From contig CAYRMD010000001.1 in the NCBI GenBank assembly GCA_964425225.1, positions 1 through 64,000 on the forward strand: a stretch of 64,000 nucleotides of DNA. Direction: 5' to 3'. Made by a program: the position numbers and the translations under genes. Within the stretch, counting starts at the first letter, position 1. Each line of letters starts with the position of its first letter. The stretch comes from BPJU01 sp964425225 (lineage in GTDB: Bacteria; Planctomycetota; Planctomycetia; Pirellulales; Pirellulaceae). The notes beneath the pieces are model-generated. The model was not told the DNA's origin and ran no database searches. It saw only the letters and a program-made list of their open reading frames with translations. Shown piece after piece: positions 35,226-44,289 of the stretch.

Positions 35226-38018
35226 ATGCGTTGCTTCCAGCCGCCGATGATTGGGCGATCCGACTTGCGTCGATATTCGTTTGTGGTCTTAGCTCTAGCG
35301 ACGATGCTCTCTACCGAACCGCGGGCGGTTTCTGCCGCAGAGTCGGTCATGCTTCCTACCTGGCACCGGTGGCCAGAGTCCTTAAGCGGACAGGACGGTC
35401 GAGAAGGCGAGTTTCTGTGGCAGGAGTTACGTTGTGGGGCATGCCACGGCTTAGAGGGCGAGTGGCACGCAAGGTTGCCGACGCCTCCTGGTCCGAGACT
35501 GGAGCGCACACCGGCAGCGGTTCGCGCTTCGTATTTGGGTAAGTTCCTCGAGGCACCCGCGACGACCCAGCCGGGAACCGTGATGCCTGATCTACTGCAT
35601 GGGCAATCGCCTCAAGCGAAGAAACGTATCGTCACGGCGCTCGTGCATTTCCTGGCGTCGTGCGGACCACCTGCTCAGGAGGACCTCCCGGTAGTCGGTT
35701 CACGTAAACGAGGCGAGCAATTGTTCTATTCGGTCGGATGTGCTGCTTGTCACGGAAACCAAGACTCACAGAAACCCACTACGCCCGGCGCCAAACCAAT
35801 CGGGCATGTGGCCAGCAAGTACACACTAGGAGGTTTAGCGACCTTTTTACGTGATCCGTTGAACATTCGCCCGGCTGCTCGGATGCCGGATTTTGGTTTG
35901 TCTGAAGAGGAAGCAACCAATATCGCTGCGTATTTGCTCGATTTACCTGAAGTATCCCGCATTCGATACGCCTATTACGAAGGTCGTTGGAATACACTGC
36001 CACCGCTGGACGAACTGGGGCCCGTGGAAGTCGGCGGAACCGAGCGAATCGAGGTCGAGGTAGCCCGGCGTCGGGATTTCTTCGCCTTGCGCTTCGAGGG
36101 CCAAATCCGTATCGAGCAGCCGGGTATCTATCGTTTTCGCTTGCGTTCCGACGACGGTTCGCGATTGACTCTGGACGGCCGCGTGTTGATCGACAACGAC
36201 GGAATCCATGCTCTACAGGAATCCCGTACACAAGTCCGATTGGAGCCGGGAACGTATCCGTTGCGCATCGATTATTTTGAGCATGCAGGAGAAGAGTCGG
36301 TGCAGTGCGAGGTGGAAGGACCTGGAGTATCGCGCCGAGCGGTTGAATCACTGTTTGTCGCGCCGGTGTCCGACGAGGCGCTTCGAGCCGTAGCCAGTCG
36401 CGGGCCCGTTGCGGTGGCATTAGACCCGGTTTTAGCGGCGGAAGGGAAGCGGTTGTTTGGGGTGTTCCGTTGCGGAGCATGTCATACGGTAAGTCCCAGT
36501 GACGATCTGCCGATGCAGCGTCCGGGCGACCTACCCACGGCTGTTAATCTCGACCCGCTGCGCGGATGTTTGGCCGATTCGCCACCCGCGCAAGCACCTC
36601 GTTTTGCACTCTTGGACGCTCAACGTCAGGCCTTACGGCGATTGATTCCCAAGTTCCGGCGCCCTCCTGAACCACGAACTCCAAAGCAGGAATGGCAATG
36701 GAAGCTGGCTACGTTTGCGTGCTACGCGTGCCATGAACGAGACGGTATCGGTGGTGTTACCGAGCCGTACGATGCGTTTTTCGAAACCACGACTCCGGAG
36801 ATGGGTGATGAAGGCCGCCTGCCACCGTCGCTCAATGGCGTTGGGGGAAAACTTACCCTTCAGGCGCTTAACAAAATCCTCACCGAAGGAGCCAAGGACC
36901 GGCCTTACATGCGCACGCGTATGCCGCGGTTTGGCGACGCAGCCCTGGGCAATCTGGTGGCTCTATGGGCACAGGCTGATGCTTTGGAGCCTCTGCCGCC
37001 CGTTACCTTTCCGGTCTCGCTTGCCGAAGCCAAGTTGGCCGGTTGGGCCATGGTAGGCGAGGGCGGATTCGGCTGCGTCAAATGCCATACCTTCGGGACG
37101 TTTCCTGCCCAAGGAATTCAGGCCATCAATTTACAGTCAATGCACGATCGGCTGCGGCCGGAATGGTTCCGCCGATATATGCGCAATCCAGCAGCGTTCC
37201 GCCCCGGCACACGCATGCCCAGCGCCTGGCCTTTGGAGGGAAAAAGTCTGCTGGATTACCTTAATGCTGACCCCGATTTGCAGGTGGCAGCTATCTGGGC
37301 TTATTTGGAGGACGGTCCGCGGGCGCGGACTCCTACCGGACTGATAACGCCACCCATGGAGTTGGTTCCAGTAGATCGGGCAATCGTGTATCGCAATTTT
37401 ATCGCCGGAGCCGGTGCTCGAGCGATCGCCGTCGGTTTTCCCGAAGGTATCCACATGGCGTTCGACGCGGAGCAAATGCGTCTAGCACTGTTGTGGCAAG
37501 GGCGATTCTTGGATGTAACGCCCCATTGGACAAATCGTTCAGCCGGATTTGTGTCACCTGCGGGCGAACGAGTTTGGAAGTTGGCTGAGGGTCCGCCACT
37601 GGCGTACCTTGATACCCCGGAACAAGCATGGCCCACTCAGCCTGCACGCTCGCTGGGTTACCAGTTTTTGGGATACGATACCACGCCCGATGGCCGACCA
37701 ACGCTGCATTATCGATTCGCAGATGTATTTGTTTCCGACCGGTTGGATCCCGCAGGAGTAGGGCCCGGCCGTCCGGTATCCAGGTATCTTGTTCTGCGTA
37801 GCACTGCGCCAAAAAGCCATCTGTTTTTCCGAGCTGCCGTGGGCCGCATCGCACAATTGGACGGACAACCCGCCTACCGGATTGACAATCAAGGCCTGCT
37901 TCGAGTTGACGGGATTGATCCGATCGTACGGCACATCGCAGGAAATGACGAATTGCTGGTGCCTATTACCTGGAAGGATGGACAGGCTCAAATCGTTTTG
38001 CTTTACTCTTGGGAGTGA
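35226..38018 (+). CDS. Exported multihaem cytochrome c with PA14 domain
   Basis: 930 residues. Signal peptide at the N-terminus (RRYSFVVLALATML...AVSAAES, residues ~15-36). Five CxxCH haem sites: C70-GA-C73-H, C172-AA-C175-H, C416-GA-C419-H, C499-YA-C502-H and C617-VK-C620-H. Between haems 2 and 3 (~265-385) lies a PA14-like beta-sandwich (YEGRWNTLPPLDEL, FRLRSDDGSRLTLDGRVLID, LRIDYFEHAGEESVQC), a domain that usually binds carbohydrate. The C-terminal ~250 residues are beta-rich without motifs I know. It is probably an electron-transfer protein docked on polysaccharide or a PVC dehydrogenase. The ATG at 35226 (GGGGAG ~12 nt upstream) is preferred over an in-frame GTG at 35118 because it leaves a normal signal peptide. 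Confidence 0.88.
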   Translation: MRCFQPPMIGRSDLRRYSFVVLALATMLSTEPRAVSAAESVMLPTWHRWPESLSGQDGREGEFLWQELRCGACHGLEGEWHARLPTPPGPRLERTPAAVRASYLGKFLEAPATTQPGTVMPDLLHGQSPQAKKRIVTALVHFLASCGPPAQEDLPVVGSRKRGEQLFYSVGCAACHGNQDSQKPTTPGAKPIGHVASKYTLGGLATFLRDPLNIRPAARMPDFGLSEEEATNIAAYLLDLPEVSRIRYAYYEGRWNTLPPLDELGPVEVGGTERIEVEVARRRDFFALRFEGQIRIEQPGIYRFRLRSDDGSRLTLDGRVLIDNDGIHALQESRTQVRLEPGTYPLRIDYFEHAGEESVQCEVEGPGVSRRAVESLFVAPVSDEALRAVASRGPVAVALDPVLAAEGKRLFGVFRCGACHTVSPSDDLPMQRPGDLPTAVNLDPLRGCLADSPPAQAPRFALLDAQRQALRRLIPKFRRPPEPRTPKQEWQWKLATFACYACHERDGIGGVTEPYDAFFETTTPEMGDEGRLPPSLNGVGGKLTLQALNKILTEGAKDRPYMRTRMPRFGDAALGNLVALWAQADALEPLPPVTFPVSLAEAKLAGWAMVGEGGFGCVKCHTFGTFPAQGIQAINLQSMHDRLRPEWFRRYMRNPAAFRPGTRMPSAWPLEGKSLLDYLNADPDLQVAAIWAYLEDGPRARTPTGLITPPMELVPVDRAIVYRNFIAGAGARAIAVGFPEGIHMAFDAEQMRLALLWQGRFLDVTPHWTNRSAGFVSPAGERVWKLAEGPPLAYLDTPEQAWPTQPARSLGYQFLGYDTTPDGRPTLHYRFADVFVSDRLDPAGVGPGRPVSRYLVLRSTAPKSHLFFRAAVGRIAQLDGQPAYRIDNQGLLRVDGIDPIVRHIAGNDELLVPITWKDGQAQIVLLYSWE

Positions 38019-38132
38019 TCGCTTCTGGCGCCAAAGCACAACTGCGTCCTTTTCGCTTATTGGGATTCTTAGGTGTTAAAGCACGCAGGCGAACCGTACC
38101 CGCGATGCATCGGTCTAGAAAGGAGTTATCGA

Positions 38133-40208
38133 ATGAGGCGACTCGGGCAAATGCATACAGGGGAAAACCATCTGCGGCGAACGATGACCAACTTGGGGAT
38201 GCTCGTTCTTTCTGGATACCTGCTGGTCCATTGCCCTGGTTTAGCGGCAGCAGAGCCCCGTTCGGGCATTGATTGGAGCGGCTTTGATAAGTCGGTTGCG
38301 CCGCAGGATGATTTTTTCCAATATGTCAACGGCAAATGGCTGGAAAAAACCGATATCCCTCCCGACAAATCGGATTACGGTATCTTTACCTATTTGACGG
38401 ATCAAAGTCGGGAAGCTCTGCGGAAAATCGTCGAGCAGTTGGCTTCTCAGCCGGACAAGCCGGCTGGATCGGATGAGCAAAAAGTAGGAGATTTCTATTG
38501 GTCTGCAATGGATTTGGAAGCCCGCGCCGCGCGCGGTCTGGCAGCGCTCCATGCCGAATTGGAGCGAATCAATCGAATCGAGAGTCGCGAGCAGCTCCTG
38601 CGAACGTTAGCCGAAAACCAGCGCCGCGGCCTGGATACGCCTGTGGCGATTTTCGTAGCTCCCGATGCACGCCAGTCGGATCGATACGCGGTTTATGTAA
38701 GTCAAAGTGGTCTGACGCTGCCAGACCGTGACTACTATCTGTTAGAGGACGAGCGGTATCAGAGGATTCGCCAAGCGTTGCAGGATTACGCCAGACGACT
38801 CTGTGCGCTGACGGGGATAAGCCAATCCGAAGACGTGGCCCAACAGGTGTTAGATTTGGAAACCGCTCTGGCACGAAGACAATGGGATCGTGTCACGAAC
38901 CGCGATCCGGTGCGCACGTATAATCGGCTTTCCAAGGCGGAATTGCGCTCCCTCTGGCAATCAAACTCCTGGACCGACTTTGCTCAAGTCGCAGGGATTG
39001 ACGAGCAGTCCTATTGCATTGTGCGCCAGCCCGATTACCTGGCCGCTGTTGACAAGTTGCTTGTAGAATTTCCTATTGAAGTGTGGAAAAACTATCTTCG
39101 CTTCCACGCCGTAGATGCTTTTGCTCCGGCCACGTCTGAAGAATTAGAAAAAGCCCATTTCGACTTTCACAGTCGCACGTTGCGGGGTATCGCCGAGCCG
39201 CCGCCACGTTGGAAGCGTACCTTGGAAATCATGGACGGCACTCTCGGGGAGCTGGTTGGCAAGATCTATGTGCGCGAGTATTTTCGACCCGAGGCCAAAC
39301 AAGCAATGCTCCAAATGGTGGAAAACTTGCGACGTGCTTTTGCCCAACGCATCGAAAAATTGGATTGGATGAGCGAAGCGACAAAACGCCAAGCGCTTGA
39401 GAAACTGGCAAAAGTACGAGTCAAAGTCGGCTATCCGGACAAGTGGAAAGATTACTCGGGCTTGGAAATTCGGTCGGATGATTATGTCGGCAATCTCCAG
39501 CGCAGTGCCGCATTCGAATACCAGCGCTTTCTGGAAAAACTCGATAAGCCGGTGGATCGAGATGAGTGGCAGATGAATCCGCAAACCGTCAATGCTTATT
39601 ACAATCCACTCTTGAATGAAATCGTGTTTCCGGCAGCTATCCTTCAACCACCTTTTTTCCAATTGGATGCCGATAGTGCCGTCAATTACGGTGCGATCGG
39701 CGCGGTTATCGGCCATGAATTGAGCCACGGATTCGATGATAAGGGAAGTAAGTATGACGGCGATGGAAACCTGCGGAATTGGTGGACCGCCGAGGACCGC
39801 AAGGCTTTCGAAGAACGCGGAAAACGTCTGGTCGAACAATTCAATCGCTACCGCCCCGTTGAGGACATGACCATCAATGGTGAGTTGACACTCGGAGAAA
39901 ACATCGGCGACTTGGGAGGCGTCAATATCGCCTTTACCGCGTATCAGCTTTCGTTAGAAGGTCGTCCTTCCCCGGTGATCGAAGGAACCACCGGCGAGCA
40001 GCGATTCTTCATGGGATATGCACAGGTCTGGAGAAGAAAGTACCGTGACGAAGAGTTGCGTCGGCGGTTGCTTACCGATCCCCATTCCCCAGCTCGTTAT
40101 CGAGTGATGGGCATCGTCTCCAATATCGATGCTTTTTACGACGCCTTTAATGTCGAACCCCACCACAAGATGTACATCGCTCCGGAGAATCGAGTACGCA
40201 TTTGGTGA
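38133..40208 (+). CDS. M13-family metallopeptidase (neprilysin-like)
   Basis: 691 residues. Signal region at the N-terminus (LGMLVLSGYLLVHCPGLAAA, residues ~23-42). M13 zinc peptidase: HExxH as H528-E-L-S-H532 in VIGHELSHGFDDKG, third ligand in E589-N-I-G-D593 of ENIGDLGGVN, NAYYNPLLNEIVFPA substrate region and the C-terminal HHKMYIAPENRVRIW. All catalytic residues are present, so it should be an active periplasmic or surface oligopeptidase. AGGAG lies 7 nt before the ATG at 38133; an upstream in-frame start (38073) has no such site. It follows the cytochrome gene by 114 bp. Confidence 0.95.
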   Translation: MRRLGQMHTGENHLRRTMTNLGMLVLSGYLLVHCPGLAAAEPRSGIDWSGFDKSVAPQDDFFQYVNGKWLEKTDIPPDKSDYGIFTYLTDQSREALRKIVEQLASQPDKPAGSDEQKVGDFYWSAMDLEARAARGLAALHAELERINRIESREQLLRTLAENQRRGLDTPVAIFVAPDARQSDRYAVYVSQSGLTLPDRDYYLLEDERYQRIRQALQDYARRLCALTGISQSEDVAQQVLDLETALARRQWDRVTNRDPVRTYNRLSKAELRSLWQSNSWTDFAQVAGIDEQSYCIVRQPDYLAAVDKLLVEFPIEVWKNYLRFHAVDAFAPATSEELEKAHFDFHSRTLRGIAEPPPRWKRTLEIMDGTLGELVGKIYVREYFRPEAKQAMLQMVENLRRAFAQRIEKLDWMSEATKRQALEKLAKVRVKVGYPDKWKDYSGLEIRSDDYVGNLQRSAAFEYQRFLEKLDKPVDRDEWQMNPQTVNAYYNPLLNEIVFPAAILQPPFFQLDADSAVNYGAIGAVIGHELSHGFDDKGSKYDGDGNLRNWWTAEDRKAFEERGKRLVEQFNRYRPVEDMTINGELTLGENIGDLGGVNIAFTAYQLSLEGRPSPVIEGTTGEQRFFMGYAQVWRRKYRDEELRRRLLTDPHSPARYRVMGIVSNIDAFYDAFNVEPHHKMYIAPENRVRIW

Positions 40209-40247
40209 GTTTTCGTTAGGATTCCGACAACGGTACGGCCAAACTCC

Positions 40248-41363
40248 ATGAAACGGTGGTGGTCTAAAAATAGCTTTGTCACTGTCATGCTCTTGCTGGC
40301 GGGGCTTTTTGGAAAGCTTTTGTCGGCCCAAGAATGGTATATCGAAACGGTCGCCGGAAACGGGAGTGCAGAACTCGGCCCTAACGAAGGTCCTGCTACG
40401 GAAGTAGCCATTAGCCAACCGTTCGGCGTGGAATTTGGACCAGATGGACGCCTGTTCGTGACCGAAGTAGGCCATCACCGCGTGTGGGCCGTATCGCTCG
40501 ATCGCAACCACGCAGTGGTGGTTGCTGGTACCGGACGGCGAGGTTATGCAGGGGATGATGGTCCGGCGCAGGCTGCCCGGTTGAATGAACCATACGAGGT
40601 ACGGTTTACCACACAGGGCGTAATGTATTTCGTCGAAATGCAAAACCACGTGGTCCGCTCCGTAGACCGCCAGGGAACGATTCGCACAATCGCAGGTACC
40701 GGTGTTGCGGGATTTGCCGGAGACGGAGGACCGGCACGGCACGCCCAATTCCGGCAGCCACATAGTATCGCCCTCGATCCTTCCGGTCAGTTTCTTTTTG
40801 TGGCGGATATCGGCAATCATCGCATCCGCAGAATCGACCTAACCACGGGCACCATTCAAACAATTGCCGGAAACGGGGATCGACAACTGCCTGAAGATGG
40901 CAAGCCTGCCAAAGAGCGCCCCGTGCTCGGGCCACGCGCCCTATATGTCACCGAGGGGAACCTCTGGGTAGCCCTCCGAGAAGGCCACAGCGTTTGGCGT
41001 TTAGATCTTTCCCAAACCACGTGGCACCTTGTGGCCGGAACCGGGCGGTCCGGTTTCGACCAGAATGCCGTAGCAACCAGTAAGGCAACGTTCTTCGGGC
41101 CCAAAGGTCTAGCGATGGATCGTCGTGGGTACATCTATATAGCCGACACCGAGAATCACGCCATACGCATGATCGATCCTACCGTTGGGAAGGTAGAGAC
41201 GATTGCCGGGCGTGGTCCAAAAGAAGGAGGCTATGGAGGCGATGGCGGACCGGCACGCTTAGCACTACTCAACCGACCTCACGGAATCTGTGTCGGTCCA
41301 GACGGGGCTGTTTACGTGGGCGATACTCTGAACCATCGCGCAAGGAGGATTTACCGCAAGTAG
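40248..41363 (+). CDS. Exported NHL-repeat beta-propeller protein
   Basis: 371 residues. Signal peptide (KNSFVTVMLLLAGLFGKLLSAQ, residues ~7-28). The rest is a series of NHL-type blades with recurring units: TVAGNGSAE, VVAGTGRRGYAGDDGPA, TIAGTGVAGFAGDGGPA, FVADIGNHRIRRIDL, YIADTENHAIRMIDP and YVGDTLNHRARRI. NHL propellers are binding or sometimes lyase/lactonase scaffolds; no catalytic set is evident. It is 39 bp downstream of the M13 peptidase gene on the same strand, with only a weak ribosome binding site. Confidence 0.88.
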   Translation: MKRWWSKNSFVTVMLLLAGLFGKLLSAQEWYIETVAGNGSAELGPNEGPATEVAISQPFGVEFGPDGRLFVTEVGHHRVWAVSLDRNHAVVVAGTGRRGYAGDDGPAQAARLNEPYEVRFTTQGVMYFVEMQNHVVRSVDRQGTIRTIAGTGVAGFAGDGGPARHAQFRQPHSIALDPSGQFLFVADIGNHRIRRIDLTTGTIQTIAGNGDRQLPEDGKPAKERPVLGPRALYVTEGNLWVALREGHSVWRLDLSQTTWHLVAGTGRSGFDQNAVATSKATFFGPKGLAMDRRGYIYIADTENHAIRMIDPTVGKVETIAGRGPKEGGYGGDGGPARLALLNRPHGICVGPDGAVYVGDTLNHRARRIYRK

Positions 41364-41524
41364 CAGCATGCTGCTTGAACGAAGATGAAAATGCTTAGCA
41401 CGATGTTGGTGGGTTCGTCTGTGACGAACGAACAACCGAGAGTGTACCGCGTCAAGCACGGTTGTGAAAGTATGTGCCTGTTGATGGCGGATGAGTTTAT
41501 CCCATGTCATGGTATGGTTTAACG

Positions 41525-41682
41525 CAGGTTTGGTTTTGTTCCATCGTGTGTGTTGTGCGTGCGGACCAAACGAATCGCAACGCCCATCATTCGGGGCACG
41601 CCTCTGCTGATTCGTAATCAGCGGAGGAATCTAAGCCAGTGCGGTGGCTGTCTGTAAGGGCACGTAGCAACGTGCCCCTACG
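41525..41682 (+). repeat. Copy of dispersed repeat family 2, with terminal palindrome
   Basis: Aligns, with gaps and ~60-70% visual similarity, to 46015-46158 in the same orientation: both have GGTTTG..TT.GTTCCATC, then GGACCAAA/AGACCAAAGGAATC, then CATCATTCGGGGC / GTCATGCGGACCTGCCC. AATCAGCRGAG and a terminal palindrome follow. Here an inner 12-bp inverted repeat lies at 41601-41612 / 41616-41627 (one mismatch) and the end holds GGGCACGTAGCAACGTGCCC (41658-41677), an 8-bp perfect stem with a 4-nt loop. Confidence 0.6.
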
Positions 41683-41831
41683 CGCTCAACCCTCACTTTC
41701 CTTTGCCATCACTCCAAGGCCCACCTCCAGTGGGTTTTTGCCAATCTCCCGCCTTGGACGAATGATAGAAACACGAAGGCACCCCGTCGCCAAGAGGCAA
41801 GTGCCGAATAGATGTTAACACGTGGTCTGCC

Positions 41832-41903
41832 TTGCGCCCTAGCGCCTATGTGCCTTAGCGTTAAATCCATCGCCCGGTTCCTCACGACCGCGGCTTTATT
41901 AAA
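41832..41903 (+). repeat. Composite copy of dispersed repeat family 1
   Basis: TTGCGCCCTAGCGCCTATGT and GCCTTAGCGTTAAATCC form box 1; GGTTCCTCACGACCGCGGCT with TTATTAAA forms box 2. Same order and spacing as at 46461-46526. Confidence 0.6.
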
Positions 41904-42087
41904 GCGCGTTGTCCTTCGAAGCCTCCATCCCTCATGAGCCGACGCAGAATGAAACCACGATACAGAATCAAGTACCCACATGGTTGGGCACGATTCGCAA
42001 GCTGGGCAGTTTCGCTCGAGGCACTTCTAAGGTAAAACGCAGATCGATAAAGTGATGTGTCAGTGCCCGCGGTTGCCCTATTTTGTT

Positions 42088-42114
42088 TTGACACTATGTA
42101 GACACAACTAGAAA
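42088..42114 (+). promoter_or_regulatory. Possible promoter of the Gfo/Idh-methyltransferase-sulfatase group
   Basis: A perfect TTGACA box (42088-42093) is followed after 15 bp by TAGAAA (42109-42114). The spacing is short, so confidence is low. The ATG of the next gene lies 40 nt downstream. Confidence 0.3.
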
Positions 42115-42153
42115 ACTTACGAGTGTCGATTCTAACCAATGAGGAGGTGGATC

Positions 42154-43188
42154 ATGCACTGTTTGTCACGTGTCTATCCGCTGTTAGTAACATTGATAGC
42201 AAGTGTTCTCATTTCGACAGTAAGCGCACAACAGGAAGGACAAAGACCGATTCGTGTTGGTATTATTGGACTGGATACATCTCACGCAATAGCATTCACT
42301 CGAATATTGAATGATCCCAACGCGGCGGACGAGGTAGCCAACTGTCGAGTAATAGTAGCTTATCCGAAGGGTAGCCCGGATATTGTGTCGAGTGTCAGCC
42401 GAGTGCCAGGCTATACGCGAGATATCCAGCAGTTGGGTGTGCGCATCGTGGATTCCATTGAGGAGTTGATAGAAACCGTGGATGCCGTGTTATTGGAAAC
42501 GAACGACGGCCGGCCACATTTGGAACAGGCTCTTCCGGTGTTGCGCGCAAGGCGGCCGACGTTCGTCGACAAGCCGGTAGCCGGCTCGCTGGCTGATGCA
42601 CTAGCGCTGTATCAACTGGCAGCAAAATATGATACGCCGATTTTCTCTTCGTCGTCGCTACGTTATTTGCAAGGTGCCCTGGAGGCGCGCCGCGGCCAAT
42701 GGGGCACCGTGGTTGGATGTGACACCTACAGCCCATGCTCTCTAGAACCTACACATCCTGATTTGTTTTGGTACGGTATCCATGGGGTCGAGGCGCTCTT
42801 TGCGGTGATGGGTACCGGATGTCGCTTGGTTAGCCGCACCCACAGTCCGGGAACGGACGTCGTCGTAGGACTATGGGAAGGCGGCCGCATCGGCGTTTTC
42901 CGAGGTATCCGTCACGGCAAGGCCGGGTATGGCGGGAATGTCTATGCCGAAAATAGCATTCAGCCCTTGGGACCGTACCCGGGGTATCGCCCCTTGGTGG
43001 TCGAGATCGTTCGGTTTTTCCGCACCGGGCAACCTCCGGTAGCTGCCGAGGAGACGCTGGAAATCTACGCGTTTATGGAGGCAGCCGACGAAAGCAAGCG
43101 GCGGGGTGGTCAACCCGTATCACTCCAGGAGGTAATGGAAAAAGCAGCTCAAGAGGCACAACGTCGGCTGGCGGCCTTGGGAGAATAG
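42154..43188 (+). CDS. Exported Gfo/Idh/MocA-family oxidoreductase
   Basis: 344 residues. Signal peptide (LSRVYPLLVTLIASVLISTVSAQ, residues ~4-26), then a Rossmann fold with IRVGIIGLDTSHAIAFTRIL. VDAVLLETNDGRPHLEQALPVL and PTFVDKPVAGSLADAL (the family's EKP-like motif, here DKP) follow, then a C-terminal alpha/beta domain. These NAD(P) enzymes act on sugars, including redox-assisted glycoside cleavage. Export is common in Planctomycetes. GAGGAGG lies 6 nt before the ATG at 42154; an upstream ATG (42139) has no site. It probably shares a transcript with the methyltransferase and the sulfatase. Confidence 0.9.
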   Translation: MHCLSRVYPLLVTLIASVLISTVSAQQEGQRPIRVGIIGLDTSHAIAFTRILNDPNAADEVANCRVIVAYPKGSPDIVSSVSRVPGYTRDIQQLGVRIVDSIEELIETVDAVLLETNDGRPHLEQALPVLRARRPTFVDKPVAGSLADALALYQLAAKYDTPIFSSSSLRYLQGALEARRGQWGTVVGCDTYSPCSLEPTHPDLFWYGIHGVEALFAVMGTGCRLVSRTHSPGTDVVVGLWEGGRIGVFRGIRHGKAGYGGNVYAENSIQPLGPYPGYRPLVVEIVRFFRTGQPPVAAEETLEIYAFMEAADESKRRGGQPVSLQEVMEKAAQEAQRRLAALGE

Positions 43189-43395
43189 TAGCGGCGAGCC
43201 TCTCTGCGCGAGTCAAACAGCTTGACTTTTGAAGTGAAGAGGGTTTGTTGTTCGAAGACGGTTGAAGCGCGGTTGCGCCGTTAGTCTCCAGTACTTGATT
43301 GTTCAGAAAACGGCGCCCCGCACCAGGTCCTCCCCCGTCGTCAAGGGAGCACAGCGCCGATTGGCGAGGCTTTTTCCTATTCGGAAAATATCGAT

Positions 43396-44289
43396 ATGAA
43401 CTCCGAGCACGAAGCCTATGTATCCAGCTCGATACTGGAAACAAATCGGCGTGCGTGGAATCGTATGGTGCGCACCAAGCACGCATTGACCTGGCCGGCG
43501 CGAGATCAGGATTTTCGCGATCCACTGCGCACCATTGACCGTTGTGGGTGGCTCGGTACGTCGATCCGCGGCTGGCATGTGCTATGCTTGGCGGCAGGTG
43601 GAGGCAAGCATGGTCCACTCTACGCAGCGGCGGGAGCAATCGTCACCGTGGTCGACATAAGCGATGCCATGCTCGAATTAGATCGACAAGTGGCACGCGA
43701 ACGCGGTTTACCGTTGCGCACGATTCAGGCTTCGATGGATCATTTGCCGATGTTGGCCGACGGCGAGTTCGATTTAGTCGTGCAGCCCGTAAGCACCTGC
43801 TACGTGCCGGACATCCACCGCCTGTACCAGGAAGTCGCGCGTATCTTGCGTCCCGGAGGAATCTATATTTCGCAACATAAACAACCTTCGAGTCTGCAAA
43901 CAAGTCTTGTTCCCTCGCCATTCGGCTACTGTTTGGAAGAACCATACTATCGACGAGGACCACTACCGCCGGCACCTGCCAGCCGCTTGCGCGAGCCGGG
44001 AACTTGCGAGTTTTTACACCGGTGGGAAGAGCTAATCGGCGGGTTGTGCCGAAGTGGGTTTGTTATCGAAGATCTCATCGAGCCGTATCATGCCGATCCG
44101 AACGCCTCGCCCGGCACGTGGGCACATCGCTCCTGCTTCGTTCCACCCTATGTGCGTGTGAAGGCACGGCGATTGCCCTTGGTCGAGGCACAATTCCGTT
44201 CGAAGGAGATCGTGGCACCGGCGGATCGAATATGTGTGGTCACTACGAACCTGGGAAGGAGGCTAGACGATGCGTCAGGTTCGTTTTAG
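43396..44289 (+). CDS. Class I SAM-dependent methyltransferase
   Basis: 297 residues. SAM motif I is seen as WHVLCLAAGGGKHGPLYAAAG (residues ~55-75), motif II acidic in VTVVDISDAMLELD, and the later DLVVQPVSTCYVPDIHRLYQEVARILRPGGIY is the type-11 methyltransferase block. No signal peptide, so cytoplasmic. The substrate is unknown. The end overlaps the start of the sulfatase gene by 20 nt, indicating co-translation. Confidence 0.9.
   Translation: MNSEHEAYVSSSILETNRRAWNRMVRTKHALTWPARDQDFRDPLRTIDRCGWLGTSIRGWHVLCLAAGGGKHGPLYAAAGAIVTVVDISDAMLELDRQVARERGLPLRTIQASMDHLPMLADGEFDLVVQPVSTCYVPDIHRLYQEVARILRPGGIYISQHKQPSSLQTSLVPSPFGYCLEEPYYRRGPLPPAPASRLREPGTCEFLHRWEELIGGLCRSGFVIEDLIEPYHADPNASPGTWAHRSCFVPPYVRVKARRLPLVEAQFRSKEIVAPADRICVVTTNLGRRLDDASGSF

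Larger units (their letters stand above)
41364..42153. other. 0.8-kb spacer with two dispersed repeat families
   Basis: No gene seen. A copy of repeat family 2 (about 41525-41682, ending in a perfect palindrome) and a composite copy of family 1 (41832-41903) occupy much of it. The promoter of the Gfo/Idh gene is near its right end. Confidence 0.6.

Noticed and set aside
41658..41677. Palindrome considered as a terminator
   Set aside because: No T-run follows on either strand and a near-identical unit recurs in another spacer, so a repeat is the better explanation.
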